Shown in pieces: positions 9,719-18,754 of a DNA stretch of 64,000 nucleotides (position 1 is the stretch's first letter; each line of letters opens with the position of its first letter). The position numbers and the translations under genes are program-made. Under the pieces are notes generated by a model, which ran no database searches, was not told the DNA's origin, and worked only from the letters and a program-made list of their open reading frames with translations. Source of the stretch: CBDBJL01 sp965206365 (GTDB taxonomy: Bacteria; Pseudomonadota; Alphaproteobacteria; JABAAW01; JAHZMA01); assembly GCA_965206365.1 (NCBI GenBank), contig CBDBJL010000016.1, positions 130,941-194,940 of the forward strand, given 5' to 3'.

Positions 9719-11980
9719 ATGATTCATTTCCACTCAATTGGTTTAAAGAGTATTGATAGTTTGCCTATTGTTTATAAAATTCAAATCTTAACTTTATTAT
9801 TTGTTATGATAAGTTCAACGGTGATGGCGGTACTTGTAGATCGGCTTACCGTTGATGCAACCTATTCCAATGTTTATACTTATCTTCAATCTATTGGCTC
9901 ACAGCGCAAGCAAGCATTAGAAATAGATTTTCAATCTAATATACGTGCCATTAAGCTCTTAGCATCAAGCGCACCTACAAGAAATATGATGATCAATTTT
10001 GATGAAGCCTGGCTATTTGCCCAAGAAAATGATGAGCTGGAAGAGGTGATCTCACTTTATACAACTGAAAATCCAAATCCTGTGGGTCAACGCGACCTGC
10101 TTTTCCATCCCTATGATCCCTCTAGCTATAGCCAATATCATAATGATTATCACCGGATAATGCTGAATTTTCAAGAAATTAATGGTTTTTACGATGTCTA
10201 TCTTATAGATCTAAAAGGCAATATTATTTATAGCGTTGAAAAAGAAGCCGATTTTGGGCTTAATATTCATAATTCTGAAATCTTAAAAGATTCTGGAATT
10301 GCCAATGCCTTTAATGTGGCATTGAAAGCTTCTGAAAATGGTGATTCTCCTGAGGCTTCATATGCAGAATTTTCTAGCTATGCACCCAGCAATGGAGAGC
10401 CCACATCTTTTCTATCAAAATCAATTTTCAACCCAATAACCAAAAAAAATCTAGGCATTCTTGTCGTTCAGTTGCATCTTTCTAAAATTACCGATATTAC
10501 CCTTAACCCCGGAGGGTTAAATGAAGAGACCGAGGTTTTACTGATTAATTCAGATTTTGTTTTTGTTGCCCCATCGCGGTTATTTGATGACCAAACAATC
10601 ATTTTTCAACGCGTTTTAGACGATAGTGAAATGATTCGAAACAATTTATTGCGCGCTTCAACGCAAACCTTACAATCAAAAGATGAAATCGATGAGGATT
10701 TTCAAGATATTTTAGAGAATTACACAGAAAAAACCATTAATCATCTGGGTTACCCCGTTCTTAGGGTCGTTGATACAGTTTTATTTTATGATACAATTTA
10801 TCCGATAATCGTAGAAAAAAGTATCAAAAGTTCCTTGGCACCACTTCGTCATCTTGAAACCATGATGGGAATCACCACAATTGGGATCTTGATTAGCATG
10901 TTTTTCATAACCACCCTCACCTCGCACACCATTAGCAATCCAATTGTCGCTGTTACCAATGCCATGAAAAAATTGGCCAGTGGCGATACCAACGTGCATC
11001 TTAAAAATTTGGTAAACCACAAGAATGAAGTAGGTCATATGGTGGAAGCTGTCAATGTTTTCCGTGAAAACTCAGTCAGAAACCAAACTCTGCAGGCCGA
11101 AAAAGAAACCCGTGAAAAAGTAGTAAAAGAACGATTTGAAAAACGCGATAATTTAATCCATCTTTTTCAGGATAATATTGTTAAATTGCTTAAGAATGTC
11201 TCTGAATCTGTATCCATTATGGAACATAGCAATCATGTTGTTAACGTTGCCGTGCGTGAAACCCACAAATATTCTAGCGAAATCTCTACTGCAACGGAAA
11301 AAGCAACCGGAAATGTTCAGCTTGTGGCTGCTTCAACAGCACAGATGGCAACATCAATTAACGAAATTAATGAAAATATGCAAGAATCACTTTCTGCATC
11401 CAACAAAGTTGCTGAAACAGTCTCTGAAACAGACGTTGTTGTTAAAAATATGTCGAGGCTTTCCAGCAGTATTGGCGATATTGTCTCCCTGATTAACGAC
11501 ATTGCTGGGCAAACCAACCTATTAGCACTTAATGCTACTATTGAAGCCGCACGTGCGGGTGAAAGCGGTAAGGGATTTGCCGTTGTTGCCAACGAAGTAA
11601 AGAATTTAGCAACACAAACCACGAAAGCTACTGAAGAGATCTCCCAGCAAATTACAAGTATTCAAAGTATTTCAGGGCAAGCCAATGGTGCGATCGTTGG
11701 TGTTCAAGGAGAAATCGAACTCCTTAACAATATGATGTCTGCAATTACTGCGGCTGTAGAAGAACAGTCTGTTACGACTGAAGAAATTAAACATGCGAGT
11801 ACAGAAGCCTCGATAGGCACCATTGAAGCCAATAATAAGGTAGGAAAAATTGCAGAACAAGTAACTGACAGCTTGAAACAATCAGAAGATATGTCATCTT
11901 CTGTGCAGGACACAGTTACAATTCTTAAAGAATTGCACGATGAGATTCAAACATTTTTGGATAATTTGTCTAAAACCTAA
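9719..11980 (+). CDS. Methyl-accepting chemotaxis protein (first of tandem pair)
   Basis: A 753-residue receptor. Transmembrane helix 1 is at about 21-41 and helix 2 at about 383-402 (ITTIGILISMFFITTL). Between them is a periplasmic region of roughly 340 residues with Cache-like features (NPNPVGQRDLLF, then YDVYLIDLKGNIIYSVEKE). HAMP follows at about 403-460, then the cytoplasmic signalling hairpin whose tip is DIAGQTNLLALNATIEAARAG near 600. There is no C-terminal NWETF-type CheR tether. The start ATG has AGGAG 8 nt upstream. The next gene is a close paralogue. Confidence 0.93.
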   Translation: MIHFHSIGLKSIDSLPIVYKIQILTLLFVMISSTVMAVLVDRLTVDATYSNVYTYLQSIGSQRKQALEIDFQSNIRAIKLLASSAPTRNMMINFDEAWLFAQENDELEEVISLYTTENPNPVGQRDLLFHPYDPSSYSQYHNDYHRIMLNFQEINGFYDVYLIDLKGNIIYSVEKEADFGLNIHNSEILKDSGIANAFNVALKASENGDSPEASYAEFSSYAPSNGEPTSFLSKSIFNPITKKNLGILVVQLHLSKITDITLNPGGLNEETEVLLINSDFVFVAPSRLFDDQTIIFQRVLDDSEMIRNNLLRASTQTLQSKDEIDEDFQDILENYTEKTINHLGYPVLRVVDTVLFYDTIYPIIVEKSIKSSLAPLRHLETMMGITTIGILISMFFITTLTSHTISNPIVAVTNAMKKLASGDTNVHLKNLVNHKNEVGHMVEAVNVFRENSVRNQTLQAEKETREKVVKERFEKRDNLIHLFQDNIVKLLKNVSESVSIMEHSNHVVNVAVRETHKYSSEISTATEKATGNVQLVAASTAQMATSINEINENMQESLSASNKVAETVSETDVVVKNMSRLSSSIGDIVSLINDIAGQTNLLALNATIEAARAGESGKGFAVVANEVKNLATQTTKATEEISQQITSIQSISGQANGAIVGVQGEIELLNNMMSAITAAVEEQSVTTEEIKHASTEASIGTIEANNKVGKIAEQVTDSLKQSEDMSSSVQDTVTILKELHDEIQTFLDNLSKT

Positions 11981-12181
11981 TCTAGAATCTTATCGACAAC
12001 ATTAAAAAAAACACTAAGCTTGCCTTCATTAGATAGGTGTTATATATTTAACTAATTTGTGACCATGCTTAAATGTTGACGCGAAGTTTGTTTGTATTAT
12101 TAATGAAGTGATTCTTTATATAGAAGTGGTATCCATTATTGCTTATGTTATTAAATAGTGATTGTATTTTAAGGAAAAACT

Positions 12182-14473
12182 ATGAAATCTAAGATGAAAT
12201 TCTTAAAGTTGGATATTATTCGTAATTGGCCGGTAAACGTTAAAATTCAAAGTTTAACGATGTTGTTTGTTATTCTTACATCAATCATCATGGCACTTCT
12301 TGTTGATATTCGTACCACGAACGATGTAACACAAACCGCTACGTATAATTTGCTAACCACAATTAAGGAACGCAATAAGATCTTAGACCTCTATATCGAG
12401 GGAAAAGTAAGCAATTTAGTCCTTATGGCCTTGAATGAAGCAACGCTTAAAGCTTCTAGAAATTTTACTCAGGAATGGAATTTTGCGAAAGAAGATAATA
12501 ATATCGAAGATATTATCTCACTTTACACCACTAATAACCCTAATCCTGCAAATGAACGTGAACTGCTCATAGCCCCCGATGATAATCTCTCTTATGGTTA
12601 CCATAATGAGCATAAAACTTATCACCCTGGTTTTGTAACATTACAACAAATTGATGAATTAAATGATATTCTTGTGCTCAATCTTGAAGGTGACGTTGTC
12701 TACAGCGTTAAAAAGAAAGCAGATTTTGGGCAAAATGTCGTTGAAGGCGAACTTGCAAATACCGGACTTGGTAAAGTTTTTGCCGATGCTGTAACAATTG
12801 CCACCTCTGCAAATGAGGCAACTAGTTATGAAGAATTAATTAGCTATGAAGAATTATCGCTCTATGCTCCGGCTGATAATCAACCCGTATTTTTTCTGGC
12901 AACGACAATATATGATCCGGAAAATCACCAACCCCTTGGTGTTATTGTGATCAAAATTAATAATGATGCTCTCAGCGAAATTACCTCAGACACTAAAAAT
13001 GCTCATACGAAAATAGAATCCTTTTTGGTGAATGGGAATTTAGAATTTATAACCCCATCGCGATTTCTTAGTAACGATATTGTCTTAAAACGTCGTTTGG
13101 AGGGTCGTGATTTAATTAAAAAACATTTCTCGTCGCTCCTGAATCCTGCTTCCGAACACTCGGAAGCAGATTCCTTAAATTTCGAAGAAGGTCATGACGA
13201 TAATGATAACATTTTTATTGAGCAGACCATTAACCATCTTGGTTATCCGGTGCTAAGTGCAGTGAACGTATTTTTGATTAACAGCTCCCCCTATGCGCTG
13301 ATTGTTGAAAATAGTGTTGAAAGTATTTTGGTACCAGTTCGTCGCCTTGAAGCCATGATGGGATTTGCCGCGTGTGGAATTCTGATTGTAATGTTCTTTT
13401 TAACGTTGATCACCTCACGTACAATTAGTAGCCCAATTATCGCAGTTACCAATGCAATGAAAAATTTAGCCGGTGGCGATACAAGCATTACTCTCAATCA
13501 TTTAAAGCAAGAAAATGAAATTGGCGATATGGTTGAAGCGGTAGGTATTTTTCGCGATAATATGATTAAAAGTCAAACCCTGCAAACTGAAAAAGATCAA
13601 CATGATGACGCAGAGAAACAGCGATTTGTAAAACGCGACAAATTAACCCAAAACTTCCGTAACAATGTTGTTGATTTGCTAGAACAAGTCTCTGGTGCCA
13701 TGTATAACATGGAAGAGGCCAATAAAATTGTTACCACTGCTGTGCGGCAAACCCACGAATATTCTAACGATATTTCTAGTGCAACCGAAAAAGCGACACA
13801 AAATGTTCAGCTTGTCGCCTCTTCAACATCACAAATGGCAACATCGATTAACGAGATTAATGAAAATATGCAAGCCTCGCTTTCCGCGGCCAATAAAGCC
13901 GCAGAAACAGTTGCTGAAACAGATGTCGTAGTCAAAAACATGTCAGAACTTTCAACCAATGTTGGTGATATTGTCTCGTTAATTAACGATATTGCCGGAC
14001 AAACTAACCTCTTAGCACTCAATGCTACCATCGAGGCTGCACGCGCGGGGGAAAGCGGTAAAGGCTTTGCCGTTGTTGCCAATGAAGTGAAAAATCTAGC
14101 CACACAAACCACCAAAGCTACCGAGGATATCTCCAAGCAAATTACGAATATTCAGGGTATTTCTATGCAAGCGACAACTGCCATTGTCAGTATCCAAGAA
14201 GAAATTCAGCTTGTGAACGACATGATTAGTACGATCACAACCGCAATGGAAGAACAAGCCGTTACCACCCAAGAAATTAACAAAGCCAGTACCGAGGCAT
14301 CGATAGGCACTATGGAAGCCAATAATAAAGTCGCAAAAGTTGCAGAGCGAGCTACTGATACCTTACATCAATCCGAGGATATGTCATCTTCAGTACAAAA
14401 TACTGGTCAAATTTTGGACAAATTACGCGGTGAAGTACGAACATTTTTAGATAATTTATCGACTGATACGTAA
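12182..14473 (+). CDS. Methyl-accepting chemotaxis protein (second of tandem pair)
   Basis: A 763-residue paralogue of the preceding receptor with the same layout: helix 1 at about 24-44, a ligand region with NPNPANERELLI and NDILVLNLEGDVVYSVKKK, helix 2 near 395-415, HAMP, and a signalling tip in near-identical wording around residue 605. The sensor regions have diverged far more than the signalling hairpins, as expected after tandem duplication with ligand specialisation. The 201-bp gap between the two genes probably holds a separate promoter. The ligand is unknown. Confidence 0.93.
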   Translation: MKSKMKFLKLDIIRNWPVNVKIQSLTMLFVILTSIIMALLVDIRTTNDVTQTATYNLLTTIKERNKILDLYIEGKVSNLVLMALNEATLKASRNFTQEWNFAKEDNNIEDIISLYTTNNPNPANERELLIAPDDNLSYGYHNEHKTYHPGFVTLQQIDELNDILVLNLEGDVVYSVKKKADFGQNVVEGELANTGLGKVFADAVTIATSANEATSYEELISYEELSLYAPADNQPVFFLATTIYDPENHQPLGVIVIKINNDALSEITSDTKNAHTKIESFLVNGNLEFITPSRFLSNDIVLKRRLEGRDLIKKHFSSLLNPASEHSEADSLNFEEGHDDNDNIFIEQTINHLGYPVLSAVNVFLINSSPYALIVENSVESILVPVRRLEAMMGFAACGILIVMFFLTLITSRTISSPIIAVTNAMKNLAGGDTSITLNHLKQENEIGDMVEAVGIFRDNMIKSQTLQTEKDQHDDAEKQRFVKRDKLTQNFRNNVVDLLEQVSGAMYNMEEANKIVTTAVRQTHEYSNDISSATEKATQNVQLVASSTSQMATSINEINENMQASLSAANKAAETVAETDVVVKNMSELSTNVGDIVSLINDIAGQTNLLALNATIEAARAGESGKGFAVVANEVKNLATQTTKATEDISKQITNIQGISMQATTAIVSIQEEIQLVNDMISTITTAMEEQAVTTQEINKASTEASIGTMEANNKVAKVAERATDTLHQSEDMSSSVQNTGQILDKLRGEVRTFLDNLSTDT

Positions 14474-15108
14474 TCTATCAAAATCTAAAATCATTACGCA
14501 ACTACAAAGCAGCCAGAATTGATGGTTAAATTATTTGCCATTTTATTTCTTCTTCAAAGCGGGCTTGTGCGTTCAATCAACAAAATATCAATAAAGTCAC
14601 CCTTTTTTGAGCTTTCCCTTTAAGAAAATTTTTATCGTTCATGGCCATGATCCATGACAGCGGGTGATTATGGTTATTCTAAAGCTGAAGGCGCAGAAAA
14701 AGTTAGTGCCAGAATTTTATCTTGGAAATAGGGATGATATGGCATCTTTTGGTCGTGAAAAAATGGTAATTTAAAAAGGAACATGAAAGGTGCCGTCTGA
14801 CACAGAGGGTATTTCCGTAGAAGGCAGCTTGAGTTTGTAATAACCAAAGCAAGAATGCTTAATAAAATTTTAGGAGCCGAAAGAAAACCCAAATTCTGTT
14901 GCTAAGGTAAGGCTCTGCAAAAAATAATGGTGGCAAGTATTTTTTCAAGTTATTTCCCTAGAATCTTATTATTAAGTATGGTGAAATTTATTACTAGTTT
15001 GAAGATTAGTTTTTATTAAACAGTCATGTATATGAAAAATAATTTTTTTTTACCATACCATTCGTACTTGATAATCTACAATGATCATTGAAGTTTCTTT
15101 TGTTCCTG
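14474..15108. other. Gene-free stretch at the edge of decayed mobile DNA
   Basis: Some 635 bp with stops in all frames and no convincing gene. A 72-codon minus-strand reading frame (14674-14892) has no ribosome site or recognisable motif and I do not believe it. The stretch leads into clear remnants of mobile genes beyond 15.1 kb, so it may be the eroded flank of the same element. Confidence 0.4.
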
Positions 15109-15285
15109 CTAATTCATTCGCTGTTTCAAGCATACGTTATGATAGCTAGTATAAATTCCCTCAAAGTCCCTTTTAATGTTTTCGTATTTATGCTTTTCTA
15201 AGCATTCTTCTGCCTGCGCAGAATTTACGATACGCAAGCTGAAGATAAAGCCGGCGCCGATAAGTGTTTTGACAGATTTATTCAT
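15109..15285 (-). CDS. Small secreted protein of a conjugation-operon remnant
   Basis: A 58-codon reading frame with a strong GAGGAG ribosome site 6 nt before ATG 15285. It has a signal peptide (LIGAGFIFSLRIVNSAQA) and a mature part starting EECLEKHKYENIK. It follows a decayed VirB4 C-terminus. At 29470-29526 a fragment NPAQAEECLDKYKY, clearly homologous, also follows a VirB4 gene, so this is a conserved member of one operon. Function unknown; it could be a small periplasmic component of a type IV secretion system. Confidence 0.55.
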   Translation of the reverse strand: MNKSVKTLIGAGFIFSLRIVNSAQAEECLEKHKYENIKRDFEGIYTSYHNVCLKQRMN

Positions 15286-15398
15286 TGTTGTCTCCTCAAT
15301 GAAATAGTGAAAAATTAGAAATTTTTCTATAGCGAAAAACATGCTAAAAGATGGCTAATGATCGTCAGAAATATTTAGAATATCAATTTGGGAATAAT

Positions 15399-15650
15399 CT
15401 AAATAATTTTGTAGAATTCCATATATTTTTGCCTCCATATATCCGGCGTTAGCCTCTTTCGCATTTCTAAATTTTCCGCGACGCCCTCGAATGCCTTAAC
15501 TGCATTGTCTAAATCTCTTCGATTAATATCTGCAAAAGTAGATTGCATATAATTTTCGTCTTATCGTTTCATAAGGATAAATCGCACTGCACCTTTTATC
15601 GAAAAATTATCAAGAACGAATGATTTTTCTATTGCGCAAAACGGTGCCAA
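15399..15650 (-). pseudogene. VirB4/TraC ATPase C-terminal remnant
   Basis: Reading the minus strand gives FVLDNFSIKGAVRFILMKR, an in-frame TAA, then DENYMQSTFADIN and AFEGVAENLEMRKRLTPDIW. This lines up end to end with the C-terminus of the VirB4-like gene at 29535 (GNFEIRGAVRPILIKRQDEEYTQSTF and so on). The stop replaces a Gln (CAA to TAA). Everything upstream of about 70 codons is missing. The small secreted protein follows, in the same order as in the second copy. Confidence 0.7.
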
Positions 15651-15699
15651 GGCTTCTCGCAATATTAATCATAGTGCCAAAATTGCGAAAACATTTCCA

Positions 15700-15931
15700 T
15701 CACATAAATATTCCTGATGCGCTTATAGTGGCAGATGGTGACCAATGGGATTTGCTACAAAGTGATTTGGCGAATAATATAGGATACAAAATTTCAGCAT
15801 ATCAGGAGGTGATGAAAAAAGATTTCAGAAATTCAGCGGCCGCTTCAAGCGGAGGAGCTGGGTGACGATACTATTGCGATATTTAGGTTCGGAGATTTCA
15901 CCGGTTGGATTATTAAAAAAAACTCAAACTA
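15700..15931 (+). pseudogene. Remnant of phage-tail-associated methyltransferase
   Basis: Plus-strand codons in this stretch spell KISAYQEVMKKD, a frameshift, then EIQRPLQAEELGDDTIAIF and RFGDFTGWIIKKNSN before a stop. These match the C-terminus of the intact methyltransferase at 58380-58961 (EEVMKKE, IQRPLRAEELGDDIIEVF, RFGDFTGWIIEKNSN). The N-terminal methyltransferase motifs are absent or unrecognisable. This is a decayed second copy. Confidence 0.7.
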
Positions 15932-15959
15932 AATCATTTGATATAATAGTTTAAAAATT

Positions 15960-16040
15960 TATTCTAAAACTGAAAAAACTTAAACCATGTTTCGAATAAG
16001 AGCAAACCATGTTTCTTGCATTTCCCGTCACATAGGAAAA
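15960..16040 (+). pseudogene. Remnant of phage fibre 3' cassette
   Basis: The stretch following the methyltransferase remnant is alignable with the reverse complement of about 58270-58345. Both contain ACTGAAAAAA, AAACCATG and GAGCAAACCAT in the same order and spacing. Here the reading frame MFRIRANHVSCISRH dies soon after, whereas at 58 kb it continues into a collar-type fibre C-terminus. This supports a lost prophage or tail-module end at 15.7-16.04 kb. Confidence 0.55.
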
Positions 16041-16109
16041 TTTTAAGAAAACCCTGGAAGAAAACCCTGGGCTGGAAATGCTAAGGGCGCATCATCTGCC
16101 CGACATTTT

Positions 16110-16412
16110 TTGGCCTCCAGTAATTTTGTCTCCCCCCAAAGCTACACCAAAAATAACTTAAACGCTCCCGTGGATGATCGTGAGACCAAAACCTTGGCAC
16201 GCCCACCGCAAAATCCTGGAGGCACGTATGTAAGAGATCTTGACGGCGCATCGCCTTTGGTCTTAAAGGACCGATTTAAATTGGGCGCAAGCTCGGCAGT
16301 ATTTTCCAAGGGACGGCCTTACCCAATATCGACTTTCATGAACCCGCGGTCTGCTAAGTTTTTCGCTATAGCAGCAGGCACAATCGGCGACCTAAGTAAC
16401 GAAGAATGGTAG
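16110..16412 (+). CDS. Hypothetical protein in mobile-DNA remnant
   Basis: A 100-codon reading frame with ATG at 16110, Pro-, Ser- and Gly-rich (RPPQNPGGTYVRDLDGASP, then MNPRSAKFFAIAAGTIGDL). I do not recognise it. Base composition is visibly richer in G+C than the flanks, which suggests foreign origin. No clear ribosome site precedes the ATG, so it could be a fragment or non-coding. It is surrounded by decayed phage and conjugation sequence. Confidence 0.3.
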   Translation: MASSNFVSPQSYTKNNLNAPVDDRETKTLARPPQNPGGTYVRDLDGASPLVLKDRFKLGASSAVFSKGRPYPISTFMNPRSAKFFAIAAGTIGDLSNEEW

Positions 16413-16448
16413 ACAAGTTAAACAGAGGGAAATTTTTGCAAAAATGTG

Positions 16449-16548
16449 CGTGGCAATCTCACCCGTAAGCGCAGTTATCACAACTCAAACAATCGCTATT
16501 TGAACCAGCGGATTAAAATCGGGTGGTGGTTCAGCAAGGGTTGCCACG
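16449..16548. repeat. Nested inverted repeats, possible structured RNA or element end
   Basis: CGTGGCAA at 16449-16456 pairs perfectly with TTGCCACG at 16541-16548. Inside it GAACCA at 16502-16507 pairs with TGGTTC at 16527-16532. The 100-nt block lies in a gene-free stretch between a doubtful reading frame and argE. It matches no RNA family I know. Confidence 0.35.
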
Positions 16549-16684
16549 AAAGAATTTGATAATAAGAGCTTTTTGCGAAAAAAATGGGCAATATGTTTTA
16601 TTTTTTAGAGGATAAGGATTAAAATATTTATTCTCTGATAATAAATTTATACCTTAGACTAGGAAATTTTATTGGCGCGCATGA

Positions 16685-17848
16685 TTATTTATTCTGTAAT
16701 TTACGCGCTAGCTTTTCTAGCATATTCAACGATGATTGCAATTGCCCGAGCGAGATAAATTCATCAGCCTTATGGGCTTGTTCTATAGAACCTGGACCGC
16801 AAACAACCACATCCATGCCCATCGATTGAAACAGCCCCGCCTCGGTACCAAACGCCACAAGCTCTCGATTGTTCTTACCGGTTAATTCAGCCACGAGCTC
16901 TATGGCTTTGTTATTTTCAACCGGTATCAGCCCTTCTACCTCGCCCACAATATGAGTGATAATGTTTGACTCGCCATAAATTTTTTGCATCTTAGGCAAA
17001 AGATGCTGGTGACAATATTTATGCATTTCACCTTTCACAAAAGCCGCATCTGTATCTTGTACGGGGCGCAGATCCCAAGCTACTTGGCAAGAAGCAGCAA
17101 TCACATTAGAGGCAATGCCACCATGAATAGAACCGATATTAAGCGTGGTGAAAGGCGGGATAAATTTCCCATTTTGTGGCGATCGGTCAGCAAGCTCTGT
17201 GCGTAATGATTTAAGGTAGGCAACATAATCAACAGCATATTCTACGGCATTAACCCCAAGTTCGGGGCGCGAACCATGCCCCGGTAGGCCTTGAAATTCG
17301 GTTACATATTCATAGCAACCCTTATGGCCTTCAATCATCACCATCTCGGTTGGCTCACCAATAATCGCCATCGCTGGGCGAATTTTTTTTTCGACCAGAA
17401 TTTTAATTAACTCTTGGGCACCAAGGCAGCCCGTCTCTTCATCATGGGTGAAGCTGAAATGCAGAGGTCGCGATAAAGGCGCTGAAGTAAATTGGGGGCA
17501 TAAAGCCAAACAAGTGGCAATAAAGCCTTTCATATCGCAACTACCGCGACCATATAATTTCGCATCGATTGCCACCATTTTGAAAGGATCATTGAACCAA
17601 TTCTGCCCCTCTACAGGGACAACATCACTATGGCCCGATAAAACAATACCGCCTTCGCTCATGGGCCCGATTGTGGCAAATAAATTGGCTTTGTTTTGGC
17701 TTTTATCGTAAAAAATTGCAACAGAGATGCCAAAACTATCAAGATAATTCGCAATATATTCTATAATATCTAAATTGCTTTGCGCGGAAATGCTCGGGAA
17801 TGCAATTAAGTCGCGTAAAATATTTTGAGTTTTTTCTAGTAAAGTCAT
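16685..17848 (-). CDS. argE: Acetylornithine deacetylase-type M20 hydrolase
   Basis: The 387-residue M20 metallohydrolase contains GHSDVVPVEGQ near residue 75 (first zinc His and Asp), GRGSCDMKGFIA near 97, the DEETGCLGAQ block near 133 with the catalytic Glu, GEPTEM near 160, and a C-terminal His in IEQAHKADEFI near 355. It is most like ArgE, which hydrolyses N2-acetylornithine. It is the last gene of a catabolic-looking operon, so its substrate may instead be another N-acyl diamino acid. argB lies 40 kb away. Confidence 0.8.
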   Translation of the reverse strand: MTLLEKTQNILRDLIAFPSISAQSNLDIIEYIANYLDSFGISVAIFYDKSQNKANLFATIGPMSEGGIVLSGHSDVVPVEGQNWFNDPFKMVAIDAKLYGRGSCDMKGFIATCLALCPQFTSAPLSRPLHFSFTHDEETGCLGAQELIKILVEKKIRPAMAIIGEPTEMVMIEGHKGCYEYVTEFQGLPGHGSRPELGVNAVEYAVDYVAYLKSLRTELADRSPQNGKFIPPFTTLNIGSIHGGIASNVIAASCQVAWDLRPVQDTDAAFVKGEMHKYCHQHLLPKMQKIYGESNIITHIVGEVEGLIPVENNKAIELVAELTGKNNRELVAFGTEAGLFQSMGMDVVVCGPGSIEQAHKADEFISLGQLQSSLNMLEKLARKLQNK

Positions 17849-17992
17849 GCGAGCAATTTTTCCCCAAATAGCTTTTTCGTATCGCGCAAAATAACTAACT
17901 TTTGCTCCTGCTTACCTTCAGCCCAAAAAACAACTCTGCCCAAAAACGACTCTGTAAAGAGTTGAGAAAAATGAAATCTACAACATTTAGCT

Positions 17993-18742
17993 TTAATATG
18001 AAAATAATTTTCCAAATTTTTGGGGTTGATAATTATAATTTGCCAATCTCATATTGTGCCATATTAACACTTGATTGCTTGAGAACATATGTTTATTCGT
18101 TATTTTTTCAATTTCATCAATCACACGAAAACTATGTAAATTTGTACAGGATGCAAAATATGCTTCTATCTTATCGCCATGTTCCTTATCCATATCCAAA
18201 ATTGCCACCTTTACCGATTGCTCGCTAATCGAAGCAACAACATGATCATCGGATTGTTCAAAGGATGAAAATGCTTTAACCGTGATCTTATTTTGGTTTA
18301 GCAAAGCAATCATCGATTGCGAGACTTCTGCAATATAAGGCGTTAACAGGCCAATATTTTTTATATTCAGAAGCTTAAGAGCCACGATCAAAGCGGTAAT
18401 AGGGTTGGTAACCGGCATATTAGGATGGGGTTTTTGGACAAGCGCGGCAACATTTTCCTCACCAATAATGGTGGCCCCCGAGGTGCAACCATAGGCGATA
18501 GATTTTACGCCTAACGACGGTGATAATAAAGCAGCACTATGGCTAATATTTTGTTCCATAAGGGCAAGAGTTTCTTTTGTAACTTTTTTTTCATTCGCAA
18601 TGCGTGAAATATGATATTCAATATTGGCTTGCGGCAAAATTTTTATAATATCACTTTCCAAAGTTAGATCTGTTTGCAAAATAATAAAACCAAGAGGGTT
18701 TCTATTCGCAAAATCAGGAATAGTTTCAAAAGCTACCTTCAT
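17993..18742 (-). CDS. Asp/Glu racemase-superfamily protein (EutA / maleate isomerase-like)
   Basis: The 249-residue protein has the two catalytic cysteines of the superfamily in the maleate-isomerase/EutA spacing: YGCTSGAT near residue 85 and ASCTNLHSF near 202. An N-terminal PLGFIILQTD and a TNPITALIVALKLL helix complete the fold. In ectoine degraders EutA lies beside EutB (PLP lyase) and EutD/DoeA (M24 hydrolase), and both partners are present here on the same strand. The substrate is not determined. It starts 12 bp after the end of the M24 gene. Confidence 0.7.
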   Translation of the reverse strand: MKVAFETIPDFANRNPLGFIILQTDLTLESDIIKILPQANIEYHISRIANEKKVTKETLALMEQNISHSAALLSPSLGVKSIAYGCTSGATIIGEENVAALVQKPHPNMPVTNPITALIVALKLLNIKNIGLLTPYIAEVSQSMIALLNQNKITVKAFSSFEQSDDHVVASISEQSVKVAILDMDKEHGDKIEAYFASCTNLHSFRVIDEIEKITNKHMFSSNQVLIWHNMRLANYNYQPQKFGKLFSY

Positions 18743-18754
18743 TTTTTCAATCCT

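Noticed and set aside
14674..14892. Minus-strand 72-codon frame in the gene-free stretch
   Set aside because: No ribosome site, no motif, and its composition matches the AT-rich background; probably chance.
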